A stretch of 64,000 nucleotides of DNA from Marinobacterium lutimaris (GTDB taxonomy: Bacteria > Pseudomonadota > Gammaproteobacteria > Pseudomonadales > Balneatricaceae): contig NZ_FNVQ01000002.1 in NCBI RefSeq assembly GCF_900108065.1, positions 186,001-250,000 of the forward strand, read 5' to 3'. Below are positions 33,990-42,941 of this stretch, in pieces; the stretch's first letter is position 1, and every line of letters begins with the position of its first letter. The translations under genes and the position numbers were made by a program. The notes beneath the pieces were generated by a model that ran no database searches, was not told the origin of the DNA, and saw only the letters and a program-made list of their open reading frames with translations.

Positions 33990-35063
33990 TTACTGATCCA
34001 GACCCCAGAACTTGCCGATAAAGTAGCTGGCACAGATATGGGTTTCGAGTATATGTCCGCCCGGCACACCGCACTGATCTTCGCTGCTACCCGGATCGAC
34101 AGGTGCACCATGAGCCATATCGGTGATGAGGTAAGTCTCGATCAAGGCATTGCCCTCAGCATCCTTATAAACCCTATGTGGATAACCCTTCACGCTATCT
34201 TCAACGTCGGGCGTGGTATCGATGCCGTGAACATTAGCCCACTGCTCCAGCAGCTCTCTGGCATTGTCCGGGCTGACTCGCTTGTCTGCATCGCCCTGCC
34301 AGATCGACAGCCTGGGCCAGGGGCCGGTGTGATCGCTGGCATCGCGCACCCGATCGCCCCACTCCTCGGGTGACAGATCCTTGATAGATACAGACCCGGC
34401 ACTGTCCGCATCAACGCCGCAATCGGTGAGCGCGGTGATGGAGTAACGTGCACATTTATATGGGATACCGGCGATGATGCCGCCGCCGGCGAAAGAGTCC
34501 GGGTAGGTAGCCAGCATTACCGCGGTCATGGCGCCACCGGCTGAGAGGCCGGTGACAAAAACACGGTTGGTATCCGACTGCTGTGTGCCCGCCAGGTGAT
34601 CAACCATCTGCTTGATGGAGAGCGCTTCCCCCTCCCCGCGATCGATATCGTTACCCCAGTCGCTCCACCAGAAGATCCAGTCCAGATAATGGCTGCCGTT
34701 GAACCAGTTGAAGCACAGGGAGCTGTTGTTGCCCTTCTGCTGTTCTGGCAGCAGCAGCGCAAACTGCCAGCGTTCGGCCAGTGCAACCCAGCCGCTCTCA
34801 TCGTCATAGTCGGATGCGCTCTGGCTGCATCCGTGCAGTGCGACCACCAGCGGGCGATCTGCTGGAAGGTCATCCGGGATGTATTCATACATGCGCAGAT
34901 CGCCGGGGTTTGAGCCGAAGCCGGTCACTTCTGTGAGCGTGGCCGCGCGAGCGGGGCTTAAGCCGATCAGCAATAGGGCTGTCAGTAGCGCCAGCGTTAA
35001 CACTTTTAATCCCGGCATCTGGATCGATTCCGTATTCAAACAAGTACCTGGTCGATTGAGCAT
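33990..35063 (-). CDS. extracellular PHB-depolymerase-type esterase
   Basis: A 357-residue secreted alpha/beta hydrolase. The start at 35063 has an AAGAGG site; a downstream Met at 35021 would give a more typical signal peptide length. The signal peptide ends at SPARA. Catalytic features: oxyanion region VVALHGCSQSASDYD, nucleophile GLSAGGAMT, Asp in IWQGDADKRV, His in ITDMAHGAPVD. This is the type 1 catalytic domain of short-chain polyhydroxyalkanoate depolymerases and feruloyl-type esterases. No separate substrate-binding domain is seen. The 200 bases between it and the LRR-kinase hold nothing recognised. Confidence 0.85.
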   Translation of the reverse strand: MLNRPGTCLNTESIQMPGLKVLTLALLTALLLIGLSPARAATLTEVTGFGSNPGDLRMYEYIPDDLPADRPLVVALHGCSQSASDYDDESGWVALAERWQFALLLPEQQKGNNSSLCFNWFNGSHYLDWIFWWSDWGNDIDRGEGEALSIKQMVDHLAGTQQSDTNRVFVTGLSAGGAMTAVMLATYPDSFAGGGIIAGIPYKCARYSITALTDCGVDADSAGSVSIKDLSPEEWGDRVRDASDHTGPWPRLSIWQGDADKRVSPDNARELLEQWANVHGIDTTPDVEDSVKGYPHRVYKDAEGNALIETYLITDMAHGAPVDPGSSEDQCGVPGGHILETHICASYFIGKFWGLDQ

Positions 35064-35163
35064 TTCCGTGTGCCTCTTTCTGTTATTCAGGCTGTTGATA
35101 GGTACCGGGCTGGGGCTGCATTAAACGATAGTCAGGAAATAAAACTCTGCCCCTCCTTTAAAA

Positions 35164-35192
35164 AAGTAAGCCTCCATTACGGAGGCTTACTT
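35164..35192. terminator. terminator downstream of the GlcG/HbpS gene
   Basis: AAGTAAGCCTCC (35164-35175) and GGAGGCTTACTT (35181-35192) with a 5-base loop; the minus strand continues with a T-run. Confidence 0.85.
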
Positions 35193-35225
35193 CGACAGTG
35201 TTTCATATCTTACCGAGGGTTATAA

Positions 35226-35657
35226 CTAGCCCGCATCAGCAACCAACCCGGCTGCCTGAATACCCGCAATAGCGCACTGCTCATCCACATCGGACAGGTC
35301 TCCGGTGATGCCCACCGCGCCGACTATCTCGTTATCAGCGTTACGCACCAGCACCCCGCCGGCCACCGGGACGATGTTGCCCTGCGCCAGGGTGTTGATG
35401 GCGGAGATAAAGGCGGGACGCTCCTGGGCATCCTGCCCCAGCAGACGGGAGGGTTTGCCCAGGGCTACAGCGCCCCAGGCTTTGCCGATGGCGATATCCG
35501 GGCGCATCAGGCTGGCGCCATCCTGGCGCTGCAGGGAGATCACGGCGCCGCCGCTATCGAGGATGGCTACGGTTAGTGGAGCGGTGTTGAGTTGTTGGCT
35601 TTTTTCGAAGGCGGCTTGGGTTATTTTTATGGAGCTTTCGAGGTTGAGCTTTTCCAT
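35226..35657 (-). CDS. GlcG/HbpS-family protein
   Basis: A 143-residue single-domain protein of the GlcG/HbpS (DUF336) family: LTVAILDSGGAVISLQRQDG, RPDIAIGKAWGAVALGKPSR, IVPVAGGVLVRNADNEIVGA and VGITGDLSDVDEQCAIAGI. Members bind small ligands or haem, and glcG is often found in glycolate operons. It lies just beyond the glyoxylate-related bhc region, separated by repeat copy C, so a role around glycolate/glyoxylate is possible but not shown. No signal peptide. Confidence 0.85.
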   Translation of the reverse strand: MEKLNLESSIKITQAAFEKSQQLNTAPLTVAILDSGGAVISLQRQDGASLMRPDIAIGKAWGAVALGKPSRLLGQDAQERPAFISAINTLAQGNIVPVAGGVLVRNADNEIVGAVGITGDLSDVDEQCAIAGIQAAGLVADAG

Positions 35658-35777
35658 TTTTATCTCCTGTAGGTTTTATTTTTTTGATCTAAAAATGTGG
35701 ATGTGATGCTATTCATTCGCATGCATGTGGGCTTTTTAGGAGCGTGCGATGTCTCTTATTGCTCGTTTTGTTCTGGT

Positions 35778-35990
35778 GCGGGTTTCGCCTGCAGGCGAAT
35801 CAAGGATCTTGGACGGCCAAGATCCTTGATAATCCTAAGCCGCCCCGACGACTTGGTCGGCTGCGCCGACTGCCCTGCGCTTCTCCTCCGCAAGAGCGGG
35901 AAAGGAAACTCGCTTCGCTCAAACAGCCTTTCCCTTTTTTCTCTTGCGGACTCCGATGCTCGGCTGCGTCGAAGGGGATGGGTGCTCAGC
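35778..35990 (+). repeat. structured intergenic repeat, copy C
   Basis: Nearly identical to copy A over its first 100 bases. Stems: TTCGCC/GGCGAA (35784-35799), 14-bp CAAGGATCTTGG stem (35799-35830), GTCGGC/GCCGAC (35856-35870; A-T pair of copy A is G-C here), and TCCGCAAGAG/CTCTTGCGGA (35887-35896/35941-35950), where two pairs differ from copy B with compensation on both arms. Inner GGGAAAGG/CCTTTCCC at 35898-35905/35927-35934. Confidence 0.8.
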
Positions 35991-36075
35991 GAGCCCGCAG
36001 AAACTGAGTAGACCAACCCCTGGCTAGTCAGGATCAAATGCTCTTCTACTGCGTTATGGCTGCACCGTTTCTAGC

Positions 36076-36936
36076 TCAAACCGGGCCCAGGTAATCCTCA
36101 CTGAGAGCTTTGAATTCTTGCTGGCCGGCGAAGCGGCTGATTAGTTGTTTGGCGTTTTGTTCGCTACCGATATCAGAGCCGCTCTCTGCGCCGGTATGCA
36201 ATTCAAGCAATGAGGTGTAGGTGGCTTTCACGGCGTCTTCGTAGGCTTTGTGGCCGTTGAAGTGGATGCGCACACCGAGCTGGGTCATCTCTTCGAGGCT
36301 CATCTCGGGCTTGTTGTAATCAATCAGCATCAGCGGCAGGTCGGTGGCAGAGCGCAGCTGTTCCAGCAAGGCCTTGCTGGTCTTACCAAAAATGCAGATA
36401 CCATCGACGCCGGTGTGGCTGTATGCGCCCACCCTTTCCAGGATGCTTTCCAGCGGCTGCTGGGCGTGGGTGCGGGCGACGATGGCGAGGTTGGGGTCGC
36501 GGCGGGCTCTCAGGGCTGCATTCAGTTTGCTGCAGCCCTCTTCGATGCTGCTTAGGTTGAGCTCCGGCTGTTTGTACGGCCGGGGGATGATGGTGTCTTC
36601 AAGGGTAATGACCGAGGCGCCGGCATGTTCGAGCTCGGAGACGGTGCGCATCACGTTGAGGGAGTTGCCGTAGCCGTTGTCGCCATCGACGATCACCGGC
36701 AGGCCCGATGCCTGGCAAACGCGGCGGGCCTGTTCGGCCAGTTCGCTCAGGGTTAACAAGTAGATATCCGGCACGCCCAATGCCATCAGCGAGGTTACGG
36801 AGCCGCCGAGTATCCCCACAGAGAAGCCGATATCGTCGGCCATGCGGGAGGACAGGGGGTCGAAAACCGAGGCGCAGCGGACACACTGCTGAGTTTCCAG
36901 CAGCTCGCGGAGTCTCATTCGTGCGGCAGAACTCAT
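36076..36936 (-). CDS. oxaloacetate decarboxylase-like protein (isocitrate lyase/PEP mutase superfamily)
   Basis: A 286-residue protein very similar in pattern to Pseudomonas aeruginosa PA4872, a characterised oxaloacetate decarboxylase. Motifs: SVFDPLSSRMADDIGF, GILGGSVTSL, metal-binding VDGDNGYGNSLNVMRTV, ITLEDTIIP and IVARTHAQQP. It would convert oxaloacetate to pyruvate and CO2. It lies downstream of bhcD on the same strand, 174 bases away, so it may be the last gene of the bhc unit, drawing off the oxaloacetate that pathway makes. Methylisocitrate lyase activity is less likely because the usual lyase Cys motif (KKCGH) is absent. Confidence 0.8.
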   Translation of the reverse strand: MSSAARMRLRELLETQQCVRCASVFDPLSSRMADDIGFSVGILGGSVTSLMALGVPDIYLLTLSELAEQARRVCQASGLPVIVDGDNGYGNSLNVMRTVSELEHAGASVITLEDTIIPRPYKQPELNLSSIEEGCSKLNAALRARRDPNLAIVARTHAQQPLESILERVGAYSHTGVDGICIFGKTSKALLEQLRSATDLPLMLIDYNKPEMSLEEMTQLGVRIHFNGHKAYEDAVKATYTSLLELHTGAESGSDIGSEQNAKQLISRFAGQQEFKALSEDYLGPV

Positions 36937-37110
36937 GGGTCAGTACCTGTATCTGTTGATGAATCGATTTTGAAGGGGCTGGGGTAACACCCTCACCCGT
37001 TGGGCGAGGATGTTGGGTGCCGTTGCCGATCAGGGGAGGCGGCAACGGGCTTAAGCAGCGGCGGAGAAAAGGGCTATCTCGCCACCTGCATAACGACGAC
37101 GCGTCAGGCT

Positions 37111-38109
37111 TTAGAGAACAATCGTCTGCGAGAGACCTTTTTGATCGGCCAGCTCTGCTGCGGCGGAGGCCACCGCCAGATCCTGCAGGCCTACCCCAGT
37201 GCCATCAAACAGGGTGATCTCCTGATCGTCGCGGCGGCCCACATGAGTGCCGTTGATCACCTCGCCGATGGGGGTGATATCGGATTCAGCGATCAGGCCG
37301 GAGGCCACCGCATGCTGCGCTTCGCCGAGGAGTACGGACTGGGCCACTTCATCGGTAAACACGCTGGCGGCAGCCAGCAGGGCCGGATCGACCTCCTGTT
37401 TGCCCTTGGTATCGGTGCCCATGCAGGCGATATGGGTGCCGGGCTTGATCCACTCTTTCAGCAGCAGCGGTTCGAACGCCGAAGTGATGGTGATGATCAC
37501 GTCGGCCTGGGCGCCCAGTTCCTGCTGGGTCACGGCCTCGAAAGGCACACGCAGTTCCTCGCAGACCGCGGCCAGACGCGGCAGGTGTTCCGGGTGCGGG
37601 TTCCAGGCGACCACCTTCTCGAAGTCACGCTGTTCCAGTGCGGCGCGCAGCTGGAAGGTGGACTGATGCCCTGCACCGATCATGCCCAGCACCTTGGCGT
37701 CCTTACGCGCCAGGTGCGCAATGGATACGGCCGAGGCCGCAGCGGTGCGCACCGCGGTGAGATAGTTACCACCCACTAACGATTTAAGCTGCCCGGTATC
37801 GGGATCGAACAGAATCACCGTGGACTGGTGGTTGGTCAGGTCTTTCTGCACATTACCGGGCCAGTAACCACCGGACTTCACACCCAGCGCCATGCCGGCG
37901 CGATCGAAGCCGGACTTGAAGCCGTACAGGGCATCGGCGTGGCCGATCGCCTCGCGCACCACCGGGAAGTTGTAAGCATCGCCACGGGCCATGGCCGCGA
38001 ATACATTCTCTACCGCCTTGAACGCTTCCGGGCGACCGACGATCTGCTGGCACACCGCTTCCGATACGATCGAAATCGGGTTGCCTGCTCCACTTGCGGG
38101 AGTGGTCAT
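37111..38109 (-). CDS. bhcD: iminosuccinate reductase BhcD (beta-hydroxyaspartate cycle)
   Basis: A 332-residue ornithine-cyclodeaminase/mu-crystallin family enzyme. The start is ATG 38109 with GAGG nine bases upstream; the open frame continues 81 codons further upstream into bhcC and is not used. Rossmann motif VLGMIGAGHQSTFQL near residue 137, and SLVGGNYLTAVRTAAASAVS before it. In the cycle it reduces iminosuccinate to aspartate with NAD(P)H, regenerating the amino donor for BhcA. The call rests on family plus its place as fourth gene after bhcA, bhcB and bhcC. Confidence 0.88.
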   Translation of the reverse strand: MTTPASGAGNPISIVSEAVCQQIVGRPEAFKAVENVFAAMARGDAYNFPVVREAIGHADALYGFKSGFDRAGMALGVKSGGYWPGNVQKDLTNHQSTVILFDPDTGQLKSLVGGNYLTAVRTAAASAVSIAHLARKDAKVLGMIGAGHQSTFQLRAALEQRDFEKVVAWNPHPEHLPRLAAVCEELRVPFEAVTQQELGAQADVIITITSAFEPLLLKEWIKPGTHIACMGTDTKGKQEVDPALLAAASVFTDEVAQSVLLGEAQHAVASGLIAESDITPIGEVINGTHVGRRDDQEITLFDGTGVGLQDLAVASAAAELADQKGLSQTIVL

Positions 38110-38171
38110 AGATTCTCTCCTCTCATATTTGAGCGCTGCCGCCCTGCCCTGCAGAGCGGCGGATGCGGGTA

Positions 38172-39335
38172 TCAGTACGCCTTGCCGCGGGCGGATACCG
38201 GCCACAGGGTTTCGACCTTGCCGTTGCGAACGCCAACGTAGTAGTCGTGCACGTTGCAGGTCGGATCGCAGTGCCCCGGCACCAGACGCAGCTTGTCGTT
38301 GACCTTCAGCGCGCCGTTCGGATCGGAGATAACGCCGTGCTCGTCGGAGCACTTGATGTACTCCACGTCATCGCGACCGAAGATAAACGGCAGGCCGCTG
38401 TCCACGGACTGAGCCTTGAGGCCTGCATCGCAGATCGCCTTGTCGGCCTTGGCGTGGCTCATCACGCTGGTGAGGATAAACAGGGCGTTTTCCCACTCTC
38501 CCTTGTCGATGCGGTTGCCGTCCTTATCGAGGATGCGGCCGTAGTCGGCATCCATGAAAGCGTAGGAGCCGCACTGCAGCTCGTTGTAGACGCCGGAGTT
38601 GCTCTCAAAGTAGTACGAGCCGGTGCCACCGCCGGAGACCAGTTCCGGTTCCAGGCCCACAGCCTTGAGGCCATCCACAGCGTCCTGAACCTGGGCGATG
38701 GCGATATCCAACTTCTCCTTGCGCGCCTCGTAGGTGTCGAGGTGCTGCATGGCGCCCTGGTAGGCCTGGATGCCGGTGAACTTGAGGTTGGCGGCCGCAT
38801 CAATGGCCTGAGCGATCTGGACCACCGCTTCGGTGGTGGTCACACCGCAACGGCCCGCGCCACAGTCGATCTCGACGAAGCACTCGATCTCGGTGCCGTG
38901 CTTCTGCGCAGCGGCGGACAGCTCGGCCACGTTATCGATGTCATCGACGCAGACGATGGTGCGCGCACCCAGTTTCGGCAGCTGTGCCAGGCGGTCCAGC
39001 TTCTGCGGATCGCGCACCTGGTTTGAAACCAGTACATCCTTGATGCCGCCGCGGGCGAACACCTCGGCTTCGGAAACCTTCTGGCAGCAGACGCCGATGG
39101 CGCCGCCCAGCTCTTCCTGCAGCTTGGCTACATCCACGGACTTGTGCATCTTGCCGTGCACGCGGTGACGCATGCCGTGGGCCTTGGCGTAGTCGCCCAT
39201 CTTCTTGATGTTGCGCTCCAGGGCGTCCAGATCGAGGATCAGGCAAGGGGTCTGGATGTCGGCTTCGTCCATGCCCGGAACGGCCGGAACGTCGTAGCCA
39301 ACCTCAAGCTTTGAGAAATCGGTTTTTGCATTCAT
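38172..39335 (-). CDS. bhcC: beta-hydroxyaspartate aldolase BhcC
   Basis: A 387-residue PLP enzyme of the D-threonine aldolase-like (fold III) family. PLP Lys is in HGKMHKSVDVAKLQ near residue 60; VCVDDIDNVAEL and FVEIDCGAGRCGV follow, and the C-terminal domain has metal-ligand His and Asp/Cys in LVPGHCDPTCN near residue 360. It condenses glycine and glyoxylate to (2R,3S)-beta-hydroxyaspartate. It lies 31 bases after bhcB and 62 before bhcD on the same strand. Confidence 0.9.
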   Translation of the reverse strand: MNAKTDFSKLEVGYDVPAVPGMDEADIQTPCLILDLDALERNIKKMGDYAKAHGMRHRVHGKMHKSVDVAKLQEELGGAIGVCCQKVSEAEVFARGGIKDVLVSNQVRDPQKLDRLAQLPKLGARTIVCVDDIDNVAELSAAAQKHGTEIECFVEIDCGAGRCGVTTTEAVVQIAQAIDAAANLKFTGIQAYQGAMQHLDTYEARKEKLDIAIAQVQDAVDGLKAVGLEPELVSGGGTGSYYFESNSGVYNELQCGSYAFMDADYGRILDKDGNRIDKGEWENALFILTSVMSHAKADKAICDAGLKAQSVDSGLPFIFGRDDVEYIKCSDEHGVISDPNGALKVNDKLRLVPGHCDPTCNVHDYYVGVRNGKVETLWPVSARGKAY

Positions 39336-39366
39336 TAATTATCTCCTTTGATTCGTTATCAGCCGT

Positions 39367-40341
39367 TCAACCCTGCGCCTTCAGCCAGGGCAGTTTGTCC
39401 AGATCCACGTTGCCGCCGGTGATGATCACGCCCACCCGCTTGCCGCGGAAAATCTCCGGGTTCTTCAGGATGGTCGCCAGGGGTACCGCGCTGCTGGGCT
39501 CCATGACGATCTTCATCCGCTTCCAGATCAGCTTCATGGCATCGACGATCTCCTCCTCCGTGGCGGTGAGGATGTCGGTGACATGGTTGCTGACGAAGTG
39601 CCAGGTCAGATCTTTCAGCGGCACCTTGAGGCCGTCAGCTACGGTGTCCGGCGCATCGTCGGCGATGATATGGCCGGCACGGAAAGAGCGTGCGGCATCG
39701 TCGGCATTGAGTGGCTCGGCGGCGTAGATCTTCACCTCGGGCGCGATGTTCGACAGGGTCAGGCAGGTGCCGGAGATCATGCCGCCACCGCCGATCGGGG
39801 CGATCACTGCGTCCAGGTCTTTCACCTGTTCGTGTAGCTCCTTGGAGCAGGTCGCCTGACCCGCAATCACGCGCGGGTCGTTGTAGGGGTGCACAAACTC
39901 GGCCCCGGTCTCGGCCACCACTTCAGCGAAGATTGCTTCGCGGGAGCTGGTAGACGGCTCGCACTCGACGATCTTGCCGCCGTAACCGATCACCGCATCT
40001 TTCTTCGCCTGGGGTGCCGTGCGTGGCATCACCACGGTGACCGGAATACCGCGCTGCCCTGCCGCGTAGGAGAGCGACAGCGCGTGGTTGCCGGAAGAGT
40101 GAGTGGCCACTCCAAGCCTGGCCTGCTCCTCCGTCAGGCCGAACACCGCGTTGCTGGCACCGCGCACCTTGAACGCGCCGGCTTTCTGGAAGTTCTCGCA
40201 TTTGAAGAACAGCTCTGCGCCGGTCAGCTCATTCAGGAAACGCGAGGTCAGCACCGGCGTTTCGTGGATGTAGGGCTTGATCCGCTCATGGGCGATCAGC
40301 ACATCGTCATAGGTCGGGATCGTCATATCGGTTTCGCTCAT
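39367..40341 (-). CDS. bhcB: beta-hydroxyaspartate dehydratase BhcB
   Basis: A 324-residue fold-II PLP enzyme of the serine/threonine dehydratase family. PLP Lys in FQKAGAFKVRGA near residue 60, SSGNHALSLSYAA near 85, and the glycine loop IAPIGGGGMISG near 185. It removes water from beta-hydroxyaspartate to give iminosuccinate. The family alone would also fit threo-3-hydroxyaspartate ammonia-lyase; the surrounding bhcA, bhcC and bhcD decide the cycle assignment. Only 12 bases separate it from bhcA. Confidence 0.9.
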   Translation of the reverse strand: MSETDMTIPTYDDVLIAHERIKPYIHETPVLTSRFLNELTGAELFFKCENFQKAGAFKVRGASNAVFGLTEEQARLGVATHSSGNHALSLSYAAGQRGIPVTVVMPRTAPQAKKDAVIGYGGKIVECEPSTSSREAIFAEVVAETGAEFVHPYNDPRVIAGQATCSKELHEQVKDLDAVIAPIGGGGMISGTCLTLSNIAPEVKIYAAEPLNADDAARSFRAGHIIADDAPDTVADGLKVPLKDLTWHFVSNHVTDILTATEEEIVDAMKLIWKRMKIVMEPSSAVPLATILKNPEIFRGKRVGVIITGGNVDLDKLPWLKAQG

Positions 40342-40353
40342 GACTTGCCTCCT

Positions 40354-41532
40354 TTATTGGTTGGCGGCGGCAGTGGCGCGGTAGTATTCCTGCGCGGCAC
40401 GCACGCCGGAGCCCAGCTCGATCGGGTAGTTGAGATCCGCCATCGCCATTTCGATGCTGGCCAGGCCCGACAGCACCATGACATCGGTGAGTGAACCCAA
40501 GTGGCCGATACGGAACGCCTTGCCGTTCATCTCGCCCAGGCCGATGCCGAAAGAGACGCCGTAGGCGTTGAAGGCATGCTCGGTGAGCTCGTTGCTGTCG
40601 AACCCTTCGGGTACATAGATGGCGCTGACGGTGTCGGAGTAGAGTTCCGGTGACTGGGCGCAGAGCTTCATGCCCCAGGCCTCAACCGCTTTGCGAACGC
40701 CTTCCGCCAGACGGAAGTGACGGGCGTAGACATTGTCGAGCCCCTCTTCCAGCAGCATCTTCAGGCTCTCACGCATGCCGTAGATCAGCTGCAGCGGCGG
40801 CGTATAAGGGAAGCCGCCGCTGGCGTTGGCCGCCATCATGTCGCGGAAATCGAAGAAGGTGCGCGGCAGGGTCGCGGTTTCCATCGCCGCCAGCGCCTTC
40901 TGGCTGACACCGAGAATCGCCATACCGGTGGCCAGCATGAAACCCTTCTGTGAACCGGACACCGCGATATCAACGCCCCAGTCATCCATATGGAACGGCA
41001 TGGAGGCCAGGGAGCTTACGCAGTCAACAAACAGCATCGCCGGGTGGCTGGCCGCATCCATGGCGCGACGCACGGCGGCGATATCGCTTTTAACGCCGGT
41101 GGCCGTCTCGTTATGGGTTACCAGAACCGCCTTGATCGTTTTCTCGGTATCGGCCTTCAGCGCCTGCTCGAACAGGTCAGCCGGTGCACCGGAGCCCCAC
41201 TCGCAATCGATCACCTGAACTTCCAGGTTGTGGCGCTGGCACAGATCGATCCAGCGGTGGGAGAACATGCCGTAACGGGCAACCAGAACGGTGTCGCCGG
41301 CTGACAGGGTGTTGCAGATGGATGCTTCCCAACCGCCGGTACCGCTTGCGGGGAACGTAATCACCTGCCCGGTTTCTGTCCCGAATACACGCTTGCAGTC
41401 CTCAAGCACCGGCGCGAAGGTTTCCACGAAATCCGGCGCGCGGTGATCGCGGGTCTGGATATGCATGGCGTTGCGCAACCGATCAGGAATATTGGTCGGG
41501 CCGGGAATAAAAACGGGGTTCTGGTCTGACAT
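40354..41532 (-). CDS. bhcA: aspartate-glyoxylate aminotransferase BhcA
   Basis: A 392-residue class V aminotransferase. PGPTNIPDRL at the N terminus, FPASGTGGWEASI, VTHNETATGV, VDCVSSLASMPF, and the PLP Lys in VSGSQKGFMLATG near residue 190. It transfers the amino group of aspartate to glyoxylate, giving glycine and oxaloacetate. First gene of the bhc operon, divergent from bhcR, with two 17-bp palindromes in the region between. Serine-glyoxylate aminotransferases share the fold; the operon context supports BhcA. Confidence 0.92.
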   Translation of the reverse strand: MSDQNPVFIPGPTNIPDRLRNAMHIQTRDHRAPDFVETFAPVLEDCKRVFGTETGQVITFPASGTGGWEASICNTLSAGDTVLVARYGMFSHRWIDLCQRHNLEVQVIDCEWGSGAPADLFEQALKADTEKTIKAVLVTHNETATGVKSDIAAVRRAMDAASHPAMLFVDCVSSLASMPFHMDDWGVDIAVSGSQKGFMLATGMAILGVSQKALAAMETATLPRTFFDFRDMMAANASGGFPYTPPLQLIYGMRESLKMLLEEGLDNVYARHFRLAEGVRKAVEAWGMKLCAQSPELYSDTVSAIYVPEGFDSNELTEHAFNAYGVSFGIGLGEMNGKAFRIGHLGSLTDVMVLSGLASIEMAMADLNYPIELGSGVRAAQEYYRATAAANQ

Positions 41533-41704
41533 GGTGATTCGCCCTTTCTTGTTTGTTTGGCTATCTAACCGCCCGGGTGTCTTGCCTGGGCTTATTGCTT
41601 GGCTCTGCTGCGCGACCCGACTCGACTTTCAAATCGATCCTGAGTCAGCGCTGAAGTTGAGATTCACCTTAGGGAGCCCACTCTTATTCCGCAATACGCA
41701 ACAA

Positions 41705-41721
41705 TTTTCATATTATGAAAA
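41705..41721. promoter_or_regulatory. candidate BhcR (IclR-type) operator 1
   Basis: TTTTCATA-T-TATGAAAA, a perfect palindrome with 8-bp arms, in the bhcA-bhcR divergent region. An overlapping inverted repeat AAACTGA...TCAGTTT spans 41719-41740. Confidence 0.65.
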
Positions 41722-41800
41722 CTGACCAAAAAATCAGTTTATTCGACTTAAGCTAATGTTTATAAAGGGGTTATATCTTTAGAATGGATAAAATCACTGA

Positions 41801-41817
41801 TTTTCACAATGTGAAAA
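41801..41817. promoter_or_regulatory. candidate BhcR (IclR-type) operator 2
   Basis: TTTTCACA-A-TGTGAAAA, perfect 8-bp arms, same 17-base form as the site at 41705, with centres 96 bases apart. It lies 80 bases before the bhcR start. Confidence 0.65.
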
Positions 41818-41896
41818 GCTGCTTGTTATTACTGCATTGTGGTAACTTGAGGAGGATCAAAACGATAACAACGAAACCGTGAAAGCGAGGCAGCCA

Positions 41897-42676
41897 ATGT
41901 CTGATGAAAAACCGGAAGCGCGCATCCAGGTCATTGACCGGGCGGCGACTCTGCTCGATGTAATCTCCCGCTACTCGACACCGGTCAAGCTCAAGGTATT
42001 GAGTGCCGATGCCGGCCTGCACCCCTCCACCGCCTACAGAATCCTGCACTCGCTGATCGATAATCGTTTTGTGGAACGCAGCGGCGACGGCACCTACCGC
42101 CTGGGTCAGCGCCTGCTTCAGCTCAGTAACCGCATCCACTCCGATATCGAGCTCAGAGCGGTGGCCATGCCCTACATGACCAAGCTGCGCGATCAGCTGG
42201 GCGAGACGATCAACCTGACGATCCGCGAAGGCGATGCGGTGGTTTACTACGACAAGGCCACACCGAACCGCATGATGCATGTGAACCAGATCATCGGTAG
42301 CCGCGCCCCTCTGCACGTGACCGGCGTCGGCAAGCTGATGCTAGGCAAGGGCGGTGAAAAGGAGATCGAGAGCTACGCCCAACGCACCAACCTGCCCGCC
42401 TACACCCGCAACACCTTTACCTCGCTGCCGACGCTGACCAACGAGTGTCTTGCCTCCGTGGAGCGAGGCTATGCCCTGGATAACGAGGAAGCAGAGATCG
42501 GTGTGGGTTGTATCGGTGTGCTGATCTACGACCACACCAATCAGCCGGTGGCAGGGCTTTCCCTGTCTGCGCCCATCGAGCGACGCCGGGACGAGTGGAT
42601 AGAGGATCTCAAACTGGCCGGGGAAGCGATTTCTGAGCAGCTGGGATATCGGCCATTGCAGAGCGTTGAGGAATAA
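41897..42676 (+). CDS. bhcR: IclR-family regulator of the beta-hydroxyaspartate cycle
   Basis: A 259-residue IclR protein. Start at ATG 41897, six bases after GAGG; a GTG at 41879 would add six residues. N-terminal winged helix (PVKLKVLSADAGLHPSTAYR, ILHSLIDNRFVERSG), then the IclR effector domain (AVVYYDKATPNRMMHV, ITGVGKLML-like VTGVGKLMLGK, EIGVGCIGVLIYD). In Paracoccus the equivalent BhcR binds glyoxylate and controls bhcABCD. The divergent position and paired palindromes suggest the same here. Confidence 0.88.
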   Translation: MSDEKPEARIQVIDRAATLLDVISRYSTPVKLKVLSADAGLHPSTAYRILHSLIDNRFVERSGDGTYRLGQRLLQLSNRIHSDIELRAVAMPYMTKLRDQLGETINLTIREGDAVVYYDKATPNRMMHVNQIIGSRAPLHVTGVGKLMLGKGGEKEIESYAQRTNLPAYTRNTFTSLPTLTNECLASVERGYALDNEEAEIGVGCIGVLIYDHTNQPVAGLSLSAPIERRRDEWIEDLKLAGEAISEQLGYRPLQSVEE

Positions 42677-42941
42677 ATCGAATTACGCGGAAGGTTGAGC
42701 CAGGGAGGGCCGGTTCCGAGAGGAGCCGACTGGAAGAGCCGGGACCGAGGCTAAGAAATCTGAGACCTGCACACTCGCCAGCAAGCAAATCACTCCATTT
42801 ACTGCAGCGATTTAATCGCGGTCAATGCAGCGAATCTCGATCCACCCTATCGTATCTGCTGTTCATTTAATTCCGACCGACTACTGGATCTCAGCTGCTG
42901 GGTCTCAACTACAGGCTCTGAGCTACAGGCTTTAGCAGATC
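42677..42941. other. intergenic region between bhcR and the copper promoter
   Basis: Nothing recognised: no gene, strong hairpin with a T-run, or repeat shared with the rest of the window. Confidence 0.5.
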
